A DNA stretch of 64,000 nucleotides, from assembly GCF_025371035.1 (NCBI RefSeq), contig NZ_JANZXB010000009.1:1-64000 (forward strand), in the 5' to 3' direction. A program made the translations under genes and the position numbers. The notes below the pieces were generated by a model. The model had not been told where the DNA came from. It saw nothing but the letters and a program-made list of their open reading frames with translations, and ran no database searches. This document shows positions 44,907 through 53,621 of this stretch, one piece after another. The stretch's first letter is position 1. The number at the start of each line of letters is the position of its first letter. This DNA is from Sphingomonas sp. LC-1 (GTDB lineage: Bacteria; Pseudomonadota; Alphaproteobacteria; Sphingomonadales; Sphingomonadaceae).

Positions 44907-45035
44907 TGCTGCGGATCGTGGCGCAATAAAGGCCGGATCGGACGAGCACCCGCACAAGGCCTCGGCTTCGCAAATCTTTCCCTTCATCCTGATGGGCGGG
45001 CAGCAGGTGGGCCGTCATCGCCGCCCACCATCGGA

Positions 45036-45692
45036 TTAGTGCGGGCGTCTCATGCGCCAATGGACATAGGAAAAGACGATCGGGACCAGTGTGGCCCCGA
45101 GCAGCGCCGTCAGCGCGAGCCGCGTCTTGCTATCGTCACCGATCGGCAGCAAGGCGCTCAGGGCGACGACCGCACCCGCCACCGCGAACAACCATCCGCC
45201 CAGGCGGTGGGTTGCGATCCAGGTGTCGGTGTCGATGATCGTCCAGGGCGTACGGATGCCGACGAAGAAGCCAGGCCGCGACTTGGGCAGCATATTGCCG
45301 ACCGCGATCAGGAACAGGCCCAGCGCGATCGGAATCAGGGTGGGGGACGGCGCCCAGCCCAGCACGGGGCCCGCAACCATCGCCTCGACCCCGATGAACA
45401 GGGCCAGCAATCCCGCCCAGACGGTACGGAGCAGCGTTGCACTACCCTCGAGATCGCGTTGCAGTGGCTCGATCCGGGGCAGGCTGGCCATGACTGCGGA
45501 CAGGATGATGACCAGCACCACCGGCAGGAACAGCGCATAGCCCGGCTCGGTGAAGCGATCGGCCTGCCCGGCGGCGTTCCAGTGTGTCGGCAGCAACGTG
45601 CCCGGCGCGACCTGCGTCAGCGCCAGCGCGGACACCGCCGCCATGCCCCCCGCCACCATGGCGGACGCGACGATCAACGGACGGAAGGACAT
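45036..45692 (-). CDS. SdpI-family membrane protein (immunity-like)
   Basis: A 218-residue membrane protein with six helices. The N-terminal DUF1648 pattern PTHWNAAGQADRF and the SdpI core (VGNMLPKSRPGFFVGIRTPWT at about residues 135-155, then THRLGGWLFAVAG) identify the family. SdpI of Bacillus protects against the SdpC toxin and controls its repressor. No sdpC-type toxin gene lies near. It overlaps the repressor gene by 19 bases. Confidence 0.9.
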   Translation of the reverse strand: MSFRPLIVASAMVAGGMAAVSALALTQVAPGTLLPTHWNAAGQADRFTEPGYALFLPVVLVIILSAVMASLPRIEPLQRDLEGSATLLRTVWAGLLALFIGVEAMVAGPVLGWAPSPTLIPIALGLFLIAVGNMLPKSRPGFFVGIRTPWTIIDTDTWIATHRLGGWLFAVAGAVVALSALLPIGDDSKTRLALTALLGATLVPIVFSYVHWRMRRPH

Positions 45693-45976
45693 GATTTCGC
45701 TCCCTTGCTATCGTCTTCGCCCACGCCCAGCCGGGTCATGAAACCCATCAACACCTGCTCCAGCATCGACAGGTTGAGCGTGTAGAATATGCTTGTCCCC
45801 TGCTGCTCCGCCTGGATCAGGCCGGCGGCCTTCAGCTTGGCGAAATGCGCCGACATGGTGGGGCGGGACACGTTGAAGGCATCGGCGATCGCACCGGCGG
45901 ACATACCCCCGCCACGCAGCATCTCCAGGATGCGGCGGCGCGTGGGATGGGCAAGGGCTTCGAACACCGGGTCCAT
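45674..45976 (-). CDS. ArsR-family repressor (SdpR-like)
   Basis: A 100-residue winged-helix repressor. The opening MDPVFEALAHPTRRRILEML and the recognition helix section AIADAFNVSRPTMSAHFAKL match the SdpR autorepressor branch of the ArsR family. There is no metal-binding CxC motif. It is transcribed first and overlaps sdpI. The inverted-repeat operator lies directly upstream. Confidence 0.92.
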   Translation of the reverse strand: MDPVFEALAHPTRRRILEMLRGGGMSAGAIADAFNVSRPTMSAHFAKLKAAGLIQAEQQGTSIFYTLNLSMLEQVLMGFMTRLGVGEDDSKGAKSCPSVR

Positions 45977-45984
45977 AACCGGTG

Positions 45985-46018
45985 TTTAGCATAAAGACTA
46001 ATTAGCGAAAAGGCTAAA
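45985..46018 (-). promoter_or_regulatory. Probable operator of the sdpRI pair
   Basis: On the minus strand TTTAGC, six bases, GCTAAT and then TTAGTC with GCTAAA make two neighbouring imperfect inverted repeats. They lie 9 to 42 bases before the sdpR start, where an ArsR-type autorepressor would bind. Confidence 0.65.
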
Positions 46019-46037
46019 TAGGGGCCGGATTGCCCGC

Positions 46038-46141
46038 CCTCCATTCAACCCGAGCGAAGTCGAAGGCTACGCGCTGCGCTCACCCATGAGTGCCCTGCCG
46101 AGTCATCCCATGGCCTTCGACTATGCTCAGGCTGAACGGAG
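46038..46141. repeat. Dispersed palindromic element, second copy
   Basis: CTCCATTCAACCCGAGCGAA, then GTCGAAGG, at 46039-46066 returns inverted at 46113-46140. The arms match those at 9741-9833. It lies between the sdpR promoter and the end of crtI. Confidence 0.75.
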
Positions 46142-46146
46142 GCGGG

Positions 46147-47622
46147 TTACTTCCGCTCCAGCATCAGCGCCGCCGTCGCCTTGGCGCTTCCGACTACGCC
46201 GGGAATCCCTGCGCCCGGATGGGTCCCTGCGCCGACGAAATACAGGTTCGGGATCGAATCGTCGCGATTGTGGACCCGGAAATAGGCGCTCTGGGTCAGG
46301 ATCGGCTCGAGCGAGAAGGCCGAGCCCATATGCGCGTTCAGGTCGGTGGCGAAGTCCGATGGCGCATAATGGAATTTGGTCACGATCCGTTCGTGGATGT
46401 CGGGGATCAGGCGGCGACCCACTTCATCCAGGATGCGCTTTTCCAGGATCGGCCCGACCTCGTCCCAGTTCATCGGGAACTTGCCCATGTGCGGCACGGG
46501 GGCCAGCGCATAGAAGGTCGAATGCCCCTCGGGCGCCAGGCTGGGATCGGTGACGGTCGGGTGGTGGAGATAGAGCGAGAAATCCTCGGACAGCACGCCG
46601 GTATCGTAGATGTCGGTCAGCAGGCCCTTATAGCGCGGACCGAACAGGATCATGTGATGCGGGATGCCCGGCCATGCGCCCTTGATCCCGAAATGAACGA
46701 CGAACAGAGAGGGCGAATAGCGCTTGCGCTCCAGCGCATTGACCGTCCGGCGGGCCGAGCGATTGTCGGCCAGCAGATCGCGATAGCTGTGCATGATGTC
46801 GGCATTGGTCGCCACCGCATCCGCCTGGATGGTCAGGCCGCTCTTCGTCACCACGCCGGTCGCGCGGTCGCCCAGCGTCTCGATCCGGGTGACCGGATCG
46901 CCCAAGCGCAGCACGCCGCCGATCCGCTCGAACTGCGCGACCATCCCGGCGACCAGCCGGTTGGTGCCGCCGCGCGCGAACCAGACGCCGCCGTCACGCT
47001 CCAGCTTGTGGATCAGCGCATAGATCGCGCTGGTCGTCATCGGATTGCCGCCGACGAGCAGGGTGTGGAAGGACAGCGCCTGGCGCAGCTTTTCCGACTG
47101 CACGAATTTGGAGACCATGGCGTAGACCGAATTCCACGCCTGATACTTCATCAGCGACGGCGCGGCCTTGATCATCGACGCGAAGTCGAGGAACGCGACA
47201 TGGCCGAGCTTTTCGTAACCCTCCCGATACACCCCCGCCGCATAGTCGAGGAACTTGCCATAGCCCCCAATGTCGTCCGGGTTCAGCTTGGCGATCTCGG
47301 AACGGAGCTGGGTATCGTCGTTGCTATAGTCGAAATTGGTCCCGTCGACCCAGTTGAGCCGGTAGAAGGGGGTCACTGGATCGAGTTGCACATCCTCCGA
47401 CATGCTGCGCCCGGTCAGGCCCCAAAGCTCTTCCAGACAGGCGGGATCGGTGATGACGGTGGGGCCGGCATCGAAGGTGAAGCCGTCGCGTTCCCAATAA
47501 TAAGCACGCCCGCCGGGCTTGTCCCGCGCCTCGACGATGGTGGTCTGCACGCCCGCCGATTGCAGGCGGATGGCCAGGGCGAGCCCGCCAAAGCCCGATC
47601 CGATGACGACCGCGCTCTTCAT
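46147..47622 (-). CDS. crtI: Phytoene desaturase
   Basis: A 491-residue FAD enzyme that turns phytoene into lycopene. The N terminus carries the dinucleotide motif VVIGSGFGGLALAIRL (residues 5-20) and EARDKPGGRAYYWERDG. The end has the CrtI signature YFVGAGTHPGAGIPGVVGSA (about residues 457-476). The length is normal. Its start overlaps the crtY stop (ATGA), so the two are coupled. Confidence 0.95.
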   Translation of the reverse strand: MKSAVVIGSGFGGLALAIRLQSAGVQTTIVEARDKPGGRAYYWERDGFTFDAGPTVITDPACLEELWGLTGRSMSEDVQLDPVTPFYRLNWVDGTNFDYSNDDTQLRSEIAKLNPDDIGGYGKFLDYAAGVYREGYEKLGHVAFLDFASMIKAAPSLMKYQAWNSVYAMVSKFVQSEKLRQALSFHTLLVGGNPMTTSAIYALIHKLERDGGVWFARGGTNRLVAGMVAQFERIGGVLRLGDPVTRIETLGDRATGVVTKSGLTIQADAVATNADIMHSYRDLLADNRSARRTVNALERKRYSPSLFVVHFGIKGAWPGIPHHMILFGPRYKGLLTDIYDTGVLSEDFSLYLHHPTVTDPSLAPEGHSTFYALAPVPHMGKFPMNWDEVGPILEKRILDEVGRRLIPDIHERIVTKFHYAPSDFATDLNAHMGSAFSLEPILTQSAYFRVHNRDDSIPNLYFVGAGTHPGAGIPGVVGSAKATAALMLERK

Positions 47623-48779
47623 GACCGACCTCGCAGCGCGGCAATGGCGCGCAGGATCGGCACAGGCGGTCGCCCGGTCAAAATTCGTGCCTTGTCGGCC
47701 ATGGTGGATTGCCCCGCATAGAATCGCCCGATCAGGTCGGGCGCAAGTCGATAGAAACGCTCGAGCACGCGGTATCGCTCATCGGGCTCTGCCGCCTTGA
47801 ACAACATCGTGTCGAGCATACGATAAAAGCCGCGCGCATCCCAGGCGTCGCGCGCCATGCGATAGGTCGCGTCGTGCAGGTCGGGCCCGGCGAAATCGCG
47901 CCGCCGGGCCAGCATCGCCGCCATGCGGATCGCATCGGGCAGCGAATAGCCGGTGGTCGGGTGGAACAGACCGGCGCGCATCCCGGCCTTGGGCGTCTTG
48001 GCCCCGCCGCTGCGCCAGTAACCGTCGAAATCGCCGCCCATCGCGACCGGCAACACGCCCGCTTCCTCGCGCACCACCTCCGCGGTCTGCCAGTCGCGCG
48101 CCTCGGCATAGCGTTCGATTCGCTGCACGATGGCGCGGCGGTTGAGCTCGGACGAGGTGGAGTAATAGGTATCCTCGACGAAGATCCGATCCTCGGCAAA
48201 GGGCAGGGTGTAGACGAAGCGATAGCCGTCGAGTTGCTTGACGGTCGCATCCATCACCACCGGCCGCTCGCTGCCATGCGGACGGTCCAGGCGGAGTTCC
48301 TGGCCGACGAACTTCTGCCATCCGCAGGACAGCGAGGACAGGTCGCCCGCACCGCGCGCGTCGATCACCCCGGTTGCCTCCACCCGGTCGCCATCGGCGA
48401 AGACGGCGGCGGTCGCCGACACGGCCAGCACCTTGCGGCCCAGGATCAGCGCCTGCGGGGGCAGGACGCGTCGCACCTCGGCGTCGAGGCGGTGGCTTTC
48501 GATCGAGTAATAGGTCTGGTTGAGCGTGCGCGAATGGGCCGGGAAGGCCACGTCATAAGCACGCCAGCCATGGGCGACGAGCCGCTCGACGATCCAGCGA
48601 TCGTCCTTGGTCACGTCGCTGCCGAAAAACGACCAGATATGGTTGCCGCCGATCGTCTCGCCCGCGTCGACGAGGCGGACGTCGAGCGAGGGGTGGCGCG
48701 CCTTGAGCGCCAGCGCGATCAGGCCACCGGCCAGGCCTGCGCCAATGATCGCGACATCGCAGGAGATTTTGGCAGCCAT
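47619..48779 (-). CDS. crtY: Lycopene beta-cyclase
   Basis: A 386-residue CrtY-type cyclase that closes both ends of lycopene to give beta-carotene. It has the FAD motif DVAIIGAGLAGGLIALAL, the family motif GGNHIWSFF, the conserved FVYTLPFAEDRIFVEDTYYS, and GLFHPTTGYSLPDAIRMA near the end. It is 48 bases after the beta-propeller gene and overlaps crtI, so the three may be co-transcribed. Together with crtB (38586) it provides beta-carotene; crtE, crtZ and crtG are elsewhere. Confidence 0.94.
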   Translation of the reverse strand: MAAKISCDVAIIGAGLAGGLIALALKARHPSLDVRLVDAGETIGGNHIWSFFGSDVTKDDRWIVERLVAHGWRAYDVAFPAHSRTLNQTYYSIESHRLDAEVRRVLPPQALILGRKVLAVSATAAVFADGDRVEATGVIDARGAGDLSSLSCGWQKFVGQELRLDRPHGSERPVVMDATVKQLDGYRFVYTLPFAEDRIFVEDTYYSTSSELNRRAIVQRIERYAEARDWQTAEVVREEAGVLPVAMGGDFDGYWRSGGAKTPKAGMRAGLFHPTTGYSLPDAIRMAAMLARRRDFAGPDLHDATYRMARDAWDARGFYRMLDTMLFKAAEPDERYRVLERFYRLAPDLIGRFYAGQSTMADKARILTGRPPVPILRAIAALRGRS

Positions 48780-48827
48780 CGCCGCATCGCTACCGTAAAG
48801 CGCAGGATAGGCAAAGCCCAGTCGCCA

Positions 48828-49850
48828 TTACAGAAGAACCGCCGTGTCGGGCGCGTCGCCGGTCGCAAAGCCGCCGGTGATTCGCCAGGTCGCCAGATCG
48901 ATCATCGCGATCCGGTCATCCTCCAGCGCCGCGTAAATGGTCGAGGCCCCGGCGGGCAGGTTCAGACCCGGCGCGGCGGCGGGCAGCGGCAGTCGCGCCT
49001 CCTCGGCCAAGGTCGCGGGGGAATGGCGGGTCAGGCTCTTGTCCTTGCTATTGGACACGATCAGGCGGCCATCGGGCTGGACGATTACCCGCACCGCTTC
49101 GCCGCGAAGGGTGGTGCGGGCGCGCGGCTGGAGCGTGATCGCGTCGAGCGCGTGGAGCACCCCGGCCGGGCGATCGATGACATAGAGCGTCCGTTCATCC
49201 GGGCTGAGCGCCAGTCCTTCGGGTGCGGTGCCGATATGCTGCTTGACGGGGGCGAAGCTGGCATCGTCGGGGTTCACCATGATGACCATGCCGCTCATCG
49301 TGTCGGCGATATAGGCGCGGCTGCCATCGCCCTTCACCACGAAATAATGGCTGCGCGCGCCGCCGACCGGGATCATCCGGTCGGGGCTTTCGGCGGTGGC
49401 AGGCTGATCGAACCGGGCAAGCAGGCTGTCGCTCTCTGACAGGGCGTAGAGCCGTCCCCGGGCGTCCATCCGCATCCCGTGCCAGCGGCGATGCGGCGAC
49501 AGGTCGATGGTGCGCGCCAGCTTGCGATTCGCCAGGTCGATCACCCAAAGCTGATGGCCGCCATCGCCGCCGAACTGCCAGCCCTTCACGCCATAGCCGC
49601 CGACATAGGCGAAGCGACCTGCCGGATCGGCCACCATCTCGTGCGGCTGCGGCCCCAGCGCGACGGTGCCGGTGCGGCGGCCATCGGGCAGGCTGTAGAA
49701 GGCGACGCGCCCGGCCCCTTTTTCCACCACCGCCAACGTCGCGGGGCCGGTGGCCGCCGCCTGCGCCCGACGCCAGGCCAGCGGCAGCGCGGTGGCCGCG
49801 CCCAGGGCGGCCAGACCCCAAAGACCCTGGCGGCGATCGATCAACGGCAT
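48828..49850 (-). CDS. Exported beta-propeller protein (YVTN/YncE-like)
   Basis: A 340-residue protein with a Tat-like signal (IDRRQGLWGLAALGAATALP, cut after AQAA). The rest is a seven-bladed propeller with repeats such as PHEMVADPAGRFAYVGGYG, GSRAYIADTMSGMVIMVNP, SPDERTLYVIDRP and ASTIYAALEDDRIAMIDLA. It is close to YncE-like proteins, which bind DNA or other ligands in the periplasm; the ligand is unknown. It is 48 bases before crtY on the same strand and divergent from the phosphatase gene. Confidence 0.8.
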   Translation of the reverse strand: MPLIDRRQGLWGLAALGAATALPLAWRRAQAAATGPATLAVVEKGAGRVAFYSLPDGRRTGTVALGPQPHEMVADPAGRFAYVGGYGVKGWQFGGDGGHQLWVIDLANRKLARTIDLSPHRRWHGMRMDARGRLYALSESDSLLARFDQPATAESPDRMIPVGGARSHYFVVKGDGSRAYIADTMSGMVIMVNPDDASFAPVKQHIGTAPEGLALSPDERTLYVIDRPAGVLHALDAITLQPRARTTLRGEAVRVIVQPDGRLIVSNSKDKSLTRHSPATLAEEARLPLPAAAPGLNLPAGASTIYAALEDDRIAMIDLATWRITGGFATGDAPDTAVLL

Positions 49851-50010
49851 GGGGCGGGCATCCTCGACGATAAACTAGCTGCATGCCAGACGTGGCGCCG
49901 CGCCCGTTGTTCCGCGCCATCGGTGGCGGGGCATCCCCGATCATGTCTTTTCGTCGCGATGGGGCCTTGCACCGGTTGCGGTGAAACGGCCCATTGAATA
50001 GGTGAATGGC

Positions 50011-50442
50011 ATGATCCGCCCAATCAATGAAAGCGTCGCCGTCGCCCCCCAGATCCGGCCAGAGGATGTCGCCGCGATCAAGGCGGCGGGCTATTCGGCC
50101 ATCGTCAACAACCGCCCCGACCATGAGGAGCCCGGCCAACCGACCGGCGATTCGATTCGCGCGGCGGCCGAGGATCAGGGGCTGGCCTATACCGCCATTC
50201 CCGTGACCCCCGGCGGCTTCAGCCACGAGATGGTCGACCAGATGACCCAGGCGCTGGTCGAGGCCAAGGGGCCGGTGCTGGCTTATTGCCGGTCGGGCAC
50301 GCGAAGCTGCAATTTGTGGGCGCTGGCGGCGGCGAAGGCCGGACGCAATCCCGAGTTGATCGTGATGCAGGCCGAAGGGGCGGGATATGACCTGTCCGGC
50401 CTGCGTCCCACGCTGGAAACGCTGGCAGGCGCGCGGGGATGA
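50011..50442 (+). CDS. TIGR01244 protein-tyrosine-phosphatase-like protein (DUF442, Blh-like)
   Basis: A 143-residue protein of the DUF442 group found alone or fused to Blh sulfur dioxygenase. The phosphatase loop is VLAYCRSGTRSCNLWAL (Cys-x5-Arg, about residue 93). No dioxygenase domain follows. The start at 50011 (ATG) was preferred to a GTG three codons upstream. Its stop overlaps the ATG of the next gene (ATGA). Confidence 0.85.
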   Translation: MIRPINESVAVAPQIRPEDVAAIKAAGYSAIVNNRPDHEEPGQPTGDSIRAAAEDQGLAYTAIPVTPGGFSHEMVDQMTQALVEAKGPVLAYCRSGTRSCNLWALAAAKAGRNPELIVMQAEGAGYDLSGLRPTLETLAGARG

Positions 50443-50840
50443 CCCTGCCGATCACCGGCGCGCTGTCAGGATGGGCGCTGGGCGGCGTAGGCGCCGGCGT
50501 GGTGCTGGGCATCGTCGCGATCGGCTGGCTGCTCCTGCGCCGCCGCGACCGCCGGGTCGGCTCGCCCGAAGAGGTGGCCGCCGCTGCCGAGGCCGCGCTG
50601 TCGGGCTTTGCCGTGGCGGGGGCGGTGGTCGGTGCGGACGGGCAGGGCGCGCTGGCGGTGGCGGCCGATGGCCGGGTCGCCGCGATCAAGCTGCGCGGTC
50701 GCCGGATCGAGGTGCGCGAACTTCCCTGGACGCGGATCCGCTCGACCGCCGAGGGCATCGTCGCCGAGGTCGAGGGACGTTTCGGCCCGGTGATGCTGGC
50801 GGGCGTCGATGTGCTGGATATTCGACGCCTGCGGGCGTGA
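50439..50840 (+). CDS. Membrane-anchored protein of 133 residues, unknown
   Basis: A protein with one N-terminal helix (GGVGAGVVLGIVAIGWLLLR, residues 15-34) and a basic stretch (RRRDRR), so the tail faces the cytoplasm. The tail has a strand-like domain of about 80 residues with no known family. It overlaps the phosphatase-like gene (ATGA) and so may act with it. Confidence 0.6.
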   Translation: MTLPITGALSGWALGGVGAGVVLGIVAIGWLLLRRRDRRVGSPEEVAAAAEAALSGFAVAGAVVGADGQGALAVAADGRVAAIKLRGRRIEVRELPWTRIRSTAEGIVAEVEGRFGPVMLAGVDVLDIRRLRA

Positions 50841-50880
50841 ATGCCATGTTTTCCTCCCCGCAAGGGGAGGAATGGTCGGC

Positions 50881-52107
50881 TCAGTCCCGCAACGCCCGTT
50901 CGCCCTCGTACATATAGTCGCGGGTCACCGGCACCGACATCCGCCCGCGCGTCAGCTGCACCTGATAGTTGCACAGCCCGCCATTGCGGAACGCCGCACC
51001 CGCGCCTGCGAGATAGAACAGCCACATGCGATAGAAGCGCTCGTCATAGAGCGCGACGATCCGGTCCTTCGCCGCCACCGTCCGGTCGTACCAGATGTCG
51101 AGCGTCCAGCCATAATGGCAGCGCAGCACCTCGACATCGGTCAGGAACATGCGCAGCCCTTCCTGCGCCCGGACGATCTCCGACAAAGCGGGGTTGTAGC
51201 CGCCGGGGAAGATATATTTGGTCGTCCAGTCGTCGGTGACGCCCGGCCCGCTCAACCGCCCGATCGTGTGGAGCAGCATCACGCCGTCCTCGGTCAACAG
51301 GTCGCGGCATTTGCGGAAGAAGGTGCGATATTGCGGCGGCCCGACATGCTCGAACATGCCCACCGAGACGATGCGGTCGAACCGTCCTTCCACCCGGCGA
51401 TAGTCGATCAGTTCGAACTTCACCTTGTCGGCGACGCCCAGTGCCTCCGCCCGCGCCCGCGCGACCTTCAACTGCTCCTCGGACAGGGTGACGCCCAGCA
51501 CTTCGGCCCCGCACATCTGGTGCAGATATAGCGCCATGCCCCCCCAGCCGCAGCCGATGTCGAGCACCTTCATCCCCGGCTCGATCGCCAGCTTGGCGGC
51601 GATATGCGCCTTCTTGTCGCGCTGTGCCCGCTCCAGATCATTGGCCGGGTCGGTGAAATAGGCGCAGCTATATTGCTTGTCGGTGTCGAGGAAGAGTTCG
51701 TACAGCGTGCCCGACAGGTCGTAGTGATGGGCGACGTTCTTCTTCGACCGGCGCTCCATGTTGATCCGGTCGATCCGATGCTTGATCGCGCCCGCCGCTC
51801 GCACCAGCCGGGACGGGTTGAGATTGGCACGGCCCGCTTCCCATTTGTCGTTGGCGGTCAGCAGTTCGACCAGATCGCGGACGTCGCCCTTCTCGACGAC
51901 CAGGCGGCCGTCCATGAAGGACTCGCCGGCCGCCAGCGCGGGGTTGCGGACGATCTGCCCGGCGACCCGCGCATCGGTGAAGCGGATCGCGACATCGGGA
52001 TAGCCCGGTTCGGACGTACCGAATTCGCGGACCGTGCCGTCATGATGGGTGAGGGTCAGGCGGCCCTTGCGGACCGCGCGCGACAGAAAGAGATCGATCA
52101 GCGCCAT
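50881..52107 (-). CDS. cfa: Cyclopropane-fatty-acyl-phospholipid synthase
   Basis: A 408-residue enzyme that adds a methylene from S-adenosylmethionine to double bonds of membrane phospholipids. The SAM motif VLDIGCGWGGMALYL (about residue 177), GVTLSEEQLKVAR, and the bicarbonate-binding and catalytic section SVGMFEHVGPPQYRTFF and HTIGRLSGPG are present. It lies 18 bases after the molybdoenzyme gene on the same strand. Confidence 0.95.
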   Translation of the reverse strand: MALIDLFLSRAVRKGRLTLTHHDGTVREFGTSEPGYPDVAIRFTDARVAGQIVRNPALAAGESFMDGRLVVEKGDVRDLVELLTANDKWEAGRANLNPSRLVRAAGAIKHRIDRINMERRSKKNVAHHYDLSGTLYELFLDTDKQYSCAYFTDPANDLERAQRDKKAHIAAKLAIEPGMKVLDIGCGWGGMALYLHQMCGAEVLGVTLSEEQLKVARARAEALGVADKVKFELIDYRRVEGRFDRIVSVGMFEHVGPPQYRTFFRKCRDLLTEDGVMLLHTIGRLSGPGVTDDWTTKYIFPGGYNPALSEIVRAQEGLRMFLTDVEVLRCHYGWTLDIWYDRTVAAKDRIVALYDERFYRMWLFYLAGAGAAFRNGGLCNYQVQLTRGRMSVPVTRDYMYEGERALRD

Positions 52108-52125
52108 ATGGCACCGACTAGTGCC

Positions 52126-52869
52126 TTAAATCCCGGCATACCAGTCATAATCGACATGGTCTTCCCAATAACCGCCCTTGCCCAAACCTATGTTGGACAG
52201 AGTTTCGACCGCATCGATCCGCATCAGGTATTTGGCGTGCTTGTACCCCAGTTGCCGCTCCACCCGCAGGCGCAGGGGGGCGCCGTGGCCGACATCCAGC
52301 ATCCGCCCGTTCATCCCCCACGCCAGGATCGTCTGCGGGTGAAAGGCGTCGATCAGATCGAGCGATTCGTAATAGGGCTGGCCGCCATAGAGATCGGCGC
52401 AGGTGAAGACGACATAGCGCGCCCGGCTGCTGATATTCGCGGCCTTCAGGATATTGCCCAGCATCGGACCCATCCACTCGCCAATCGCGCTCCACCCCTC
52501 GACACAGTCGTGGCGGGTGATCTGGCGGCGTGCGGGGAATTCGCCGATCTGCCGAAGCGAGAGGGAAAGGGGGGTGCCGACCAGCCCGCCGACCTTCAAC
52601 CGCCAATCTTCGAAACGGTTGGACAGCAGCGCGCCATATTCGGGCGTGCCCGGATGGCGCGTGCCGTTGGTCCGGAAATAGGGCGACATCTGGTCGCGGC
52701 GATATTCGGGGGCCAGCGCCCCCCGGTTCGTCAGCGCGCGTTGCAGCCCCTTCTGCATATCCTCGCCCGCGAACAGGATTTTGCGCGCGGTCGGCTGCTC
52801 GATGATCTTGTCGCAGCCCGCGAGGAGCAGCCCCGCGCCGCCCGTCAGGATGGTCCGACGCCGAATCAT
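52126..52869 (-). CDS. Molybdopterin-dependent oxidoreductase of sulfite-oxidase fold
   Basis: A 247-residue protein with a twin-Arg-like start (RRRTILTGGAGLL) and a lipobox (LLAGC, Cys about 19), so it may be both Tat-exported and lipid-anchored. The molybdenum-binding Cys is in RHDCVEGWSAIGEW (about residue 122), with the sulfite-oxidase motifs GAPLRLRVERQLGYKHAKYL and the ending GYWEDHVDYDWYAG. It resembles MsrP (YedY) but lacks the exact MsrP context. Its ATG overlaps the cytochrome b stop, so the two form a membrane complex. Confidence 0.85.
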   Translation of the reverse strand: MIRRRTILTGGAGLLLAGCDKIIEQPTARKILFAGEDMQKGLQRALTNRGALAPEYRRDQMSPYFRTNGTRHPGTPEYGALLSNRFEDWRLKVGGLVGTPLSLSLRQIGEFPARRQITRHDCVEGWSAIGEWMGPMLGNILKAANISSRARYVVFTCADLYGGQPYYESLDLIDAFHPQTILAWGMNGRMLDVGHGAPLRLRVERQLGYKHAKYLMRIDAVETLSNIGLGKGGYWEDHVDYDWYAGI

Positions 52870-53594
52870 TCGGGTATCCTCCAACGGCCGGTGATCATCG
52901 ATCGCACCTCGTTTCCCGCGCCCGCCAGGATGACGAGCACCAGATGGACGATGGTGAACAGCGCCAGCGCGCAGGCGGTGATGAAGTGGATCGACCGCGC
53001 CGACTGCCGCCCGCCCAATATTTCGAGCATCCAGGGCCAGGCGGCGTTCATGCCCGGCGACAGCGCGATCCCGGTCAGGATGGCGAGCGGCAGGGCGACG
53101 AACAGCACCATCGCATAACTCAGCTTCTGGAACAGGTTATAGGCACGCGGATCCTTCTCGTCATGGAAGCGGAAGGCCAGATGCCGCTTCAGATCGGTCC
53201 AGAGCGACGCGGGCCCCAGTTCGCGCGCCCGGATGCGCAGGTCGCGCTGGAAATGCCGGGTCAGCAGGCCGCCGATCATATAGGCGAGCAGTCCGAAGCC
53301 CAGCACCAGCGCGAAGAACAGGTGCCAGCGCCGCGAGATCGCCAGATTGTACCGCGCGGGAATCGTGAGCCAGCTCGGGAAATGCGGCAGGCTCCACCAG
53401 GCCGGATCGAAATTGGCGCCATAGCGACCCCAATAGAGCCGGGGATGCGCATTGGAGATCCCCAGGCCCGACCCCAGCAGGATCAGCACCGCCACCGCAT
53501 TGACCCAGTGCCACAGCCGCGTCACCAATCCGTGACGGCGGACGACCGACACGCTCCGGAGTCTTTCAGGCTCTTGCGACGTTGGCGCTTCCAT
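52866..53594 (-). CDS. Cytochrome b561-type membrane subunit
   Basis: A 242-residue membrane protein with four helices and haem-ligand His in RLWHWVNAVAVLILLGSG (about residue 28), ISRRWHLFFALVLG (about 84) and RSIHFITACALALFTIVH (about 200). It probably delivers electrons between quinone and the molybdoenzyme encoded by the next gene, which it overlaps (ATGA). The start at 53594 lacks a signal sequence, as expected for a membrane protein. It is divergent from the flavin reductase gene. Confidence 0.85.
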   Translation of the reverse strand: MEAPTSQEPERLRSVSVVRRHGLVTRLWHWVNAVAVLILLGSGLGISNAHPRLYWGRYGANFDPAWWSLPHFPSWLTIPARYNLAISRRWHLFFALVLGFGLLAYMIGGLLTRHFQRDLRIRARELGPASLWTDLKRHLAFRFHDEKDPRAYNLFQKLSYAMVLFVALPLAILTGIALSPGMNAAWPWMLEILGGRQSARSIHFITACALALFTIVHLVLVILAGAGNEVRSMITGRWRIPE

Positions 53595-53621
53595 CCACAC
53601 TCCTTTTCGGCGACCCGATTC

